Shown: in pieces, positions 61,992-64,000 of the stretch | Position numbering within the stretch: the first letter of the stretch is position 1 | How the letters are laid out: each line of letters opens with the position of its first letter | Source: Acidobacterium sp. S8 | GTDB taxonomy: Bacteria; Acidobacteriota; Terriglobia; Terriglobales; Acidobacteriaceae | Direction: 5' to 3' | DNA length: 64,000 bases | Assembly (NCBI RefSeq): GCF_009765985.1 | Contig: NZ_LMUM01000002.1 | Span: 1-64,000, forward strand | Notes under the pieces: generated by a model | Told to the model about the DNA's origin: nothing | What the model saw: the letters and a program-made list of their open reading frames with translations, nothing else | Database searches by the model: none | Made by a program: the position numbers and the translations under genes

Positions 61992-64000
<2,009 letters not shown>

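Overview
This 64-kb window looks like a chromosomal segment of an Acidobacteriota, most likely Acidobacteriaceae/Terriglobia. The clues are two VWA proteins of the acidobacterial type, a MacB/FtsX-like orphan ABC permease, two different Ku proteins, a B12-dependent ribonucleotide reductase, and the short dispersed hairpin repeats typical of these genomes. Genes are dense, on both strands, with moderately high GC and short operons. No rRNA, CRISPR array or prophage is visible.

Left part (1-12 kb): position 1 lies near what looks like the end of an integrated element, marked by a 27-nt tRNA-Pro 3' fragment. Then come UdgX uracil-DNA glycosylase, a PQQ dehydrogenase with a built-in cytochrome domain next to a small cytochrome c, an aldo/keto reductase, an M29 aminopeptidase, two related small proteins of unknown function, a tannase-family esterase, and a GCS2-type carboxylate-amine ligase paired with an ATP-grasp ligase.

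The most interesting block is 11.5-14.6 kb: a bacterial Ro60 (TROVE/Rsr) gene, preceded on the same strand by a small Cys-rich protein and two tandem tRNA-like RNA elements that look like Y RNAs. Two esterases flank it on one side and the ATP-grasp/GCS2 pair on the other.

15.5-20.7 kb is an Mdt(NOP)/YtcA-like tripartite aromatic-compound or drug efflux operon, followed by a thioredoxin-reductase-like flavoprotein fused to a cNMP-binding domain and lacking the redox cysteines. After tRNA-Leu(UAG) comes an envelope operon: membrane glycosyltransferase, TPR protein, NfeD protease, slipin and SPOR protein. The opposite strand (29.8-39.5 kb) carries PlsC, a peptidoglycan-recycling group (Mpl, LdcA, a DapF-like protein whose two catalytic Cys are both Ser), MgtC, a second membrane glycosyltransferase, a PfkB kinase, MTA phosphorylase and an HExxH protein. 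39.5-43.9 kb reads forward: YgfZ, DUF1844, a PhnP-like MBL hydrolase, RibF and an outer-membrane barrel.

Right part (43.9-64 kb): Ku, a REP/RAYT locus (IS200-like transposase flanked by tandem palindromic repeats), NrdJ with three in-frame repeat insertions and NrdR-like boxes upstream, an MgtC/DUF4010 protein, a second Ku operon, two VWA proteins, a DMT exporter, an ABC permease, a decayed pseudogene and the 3' end of rpoC. nrdJ and rpoC share the same two-hairpin 3' element. All calls come from reading the sequence; no database search was possible.
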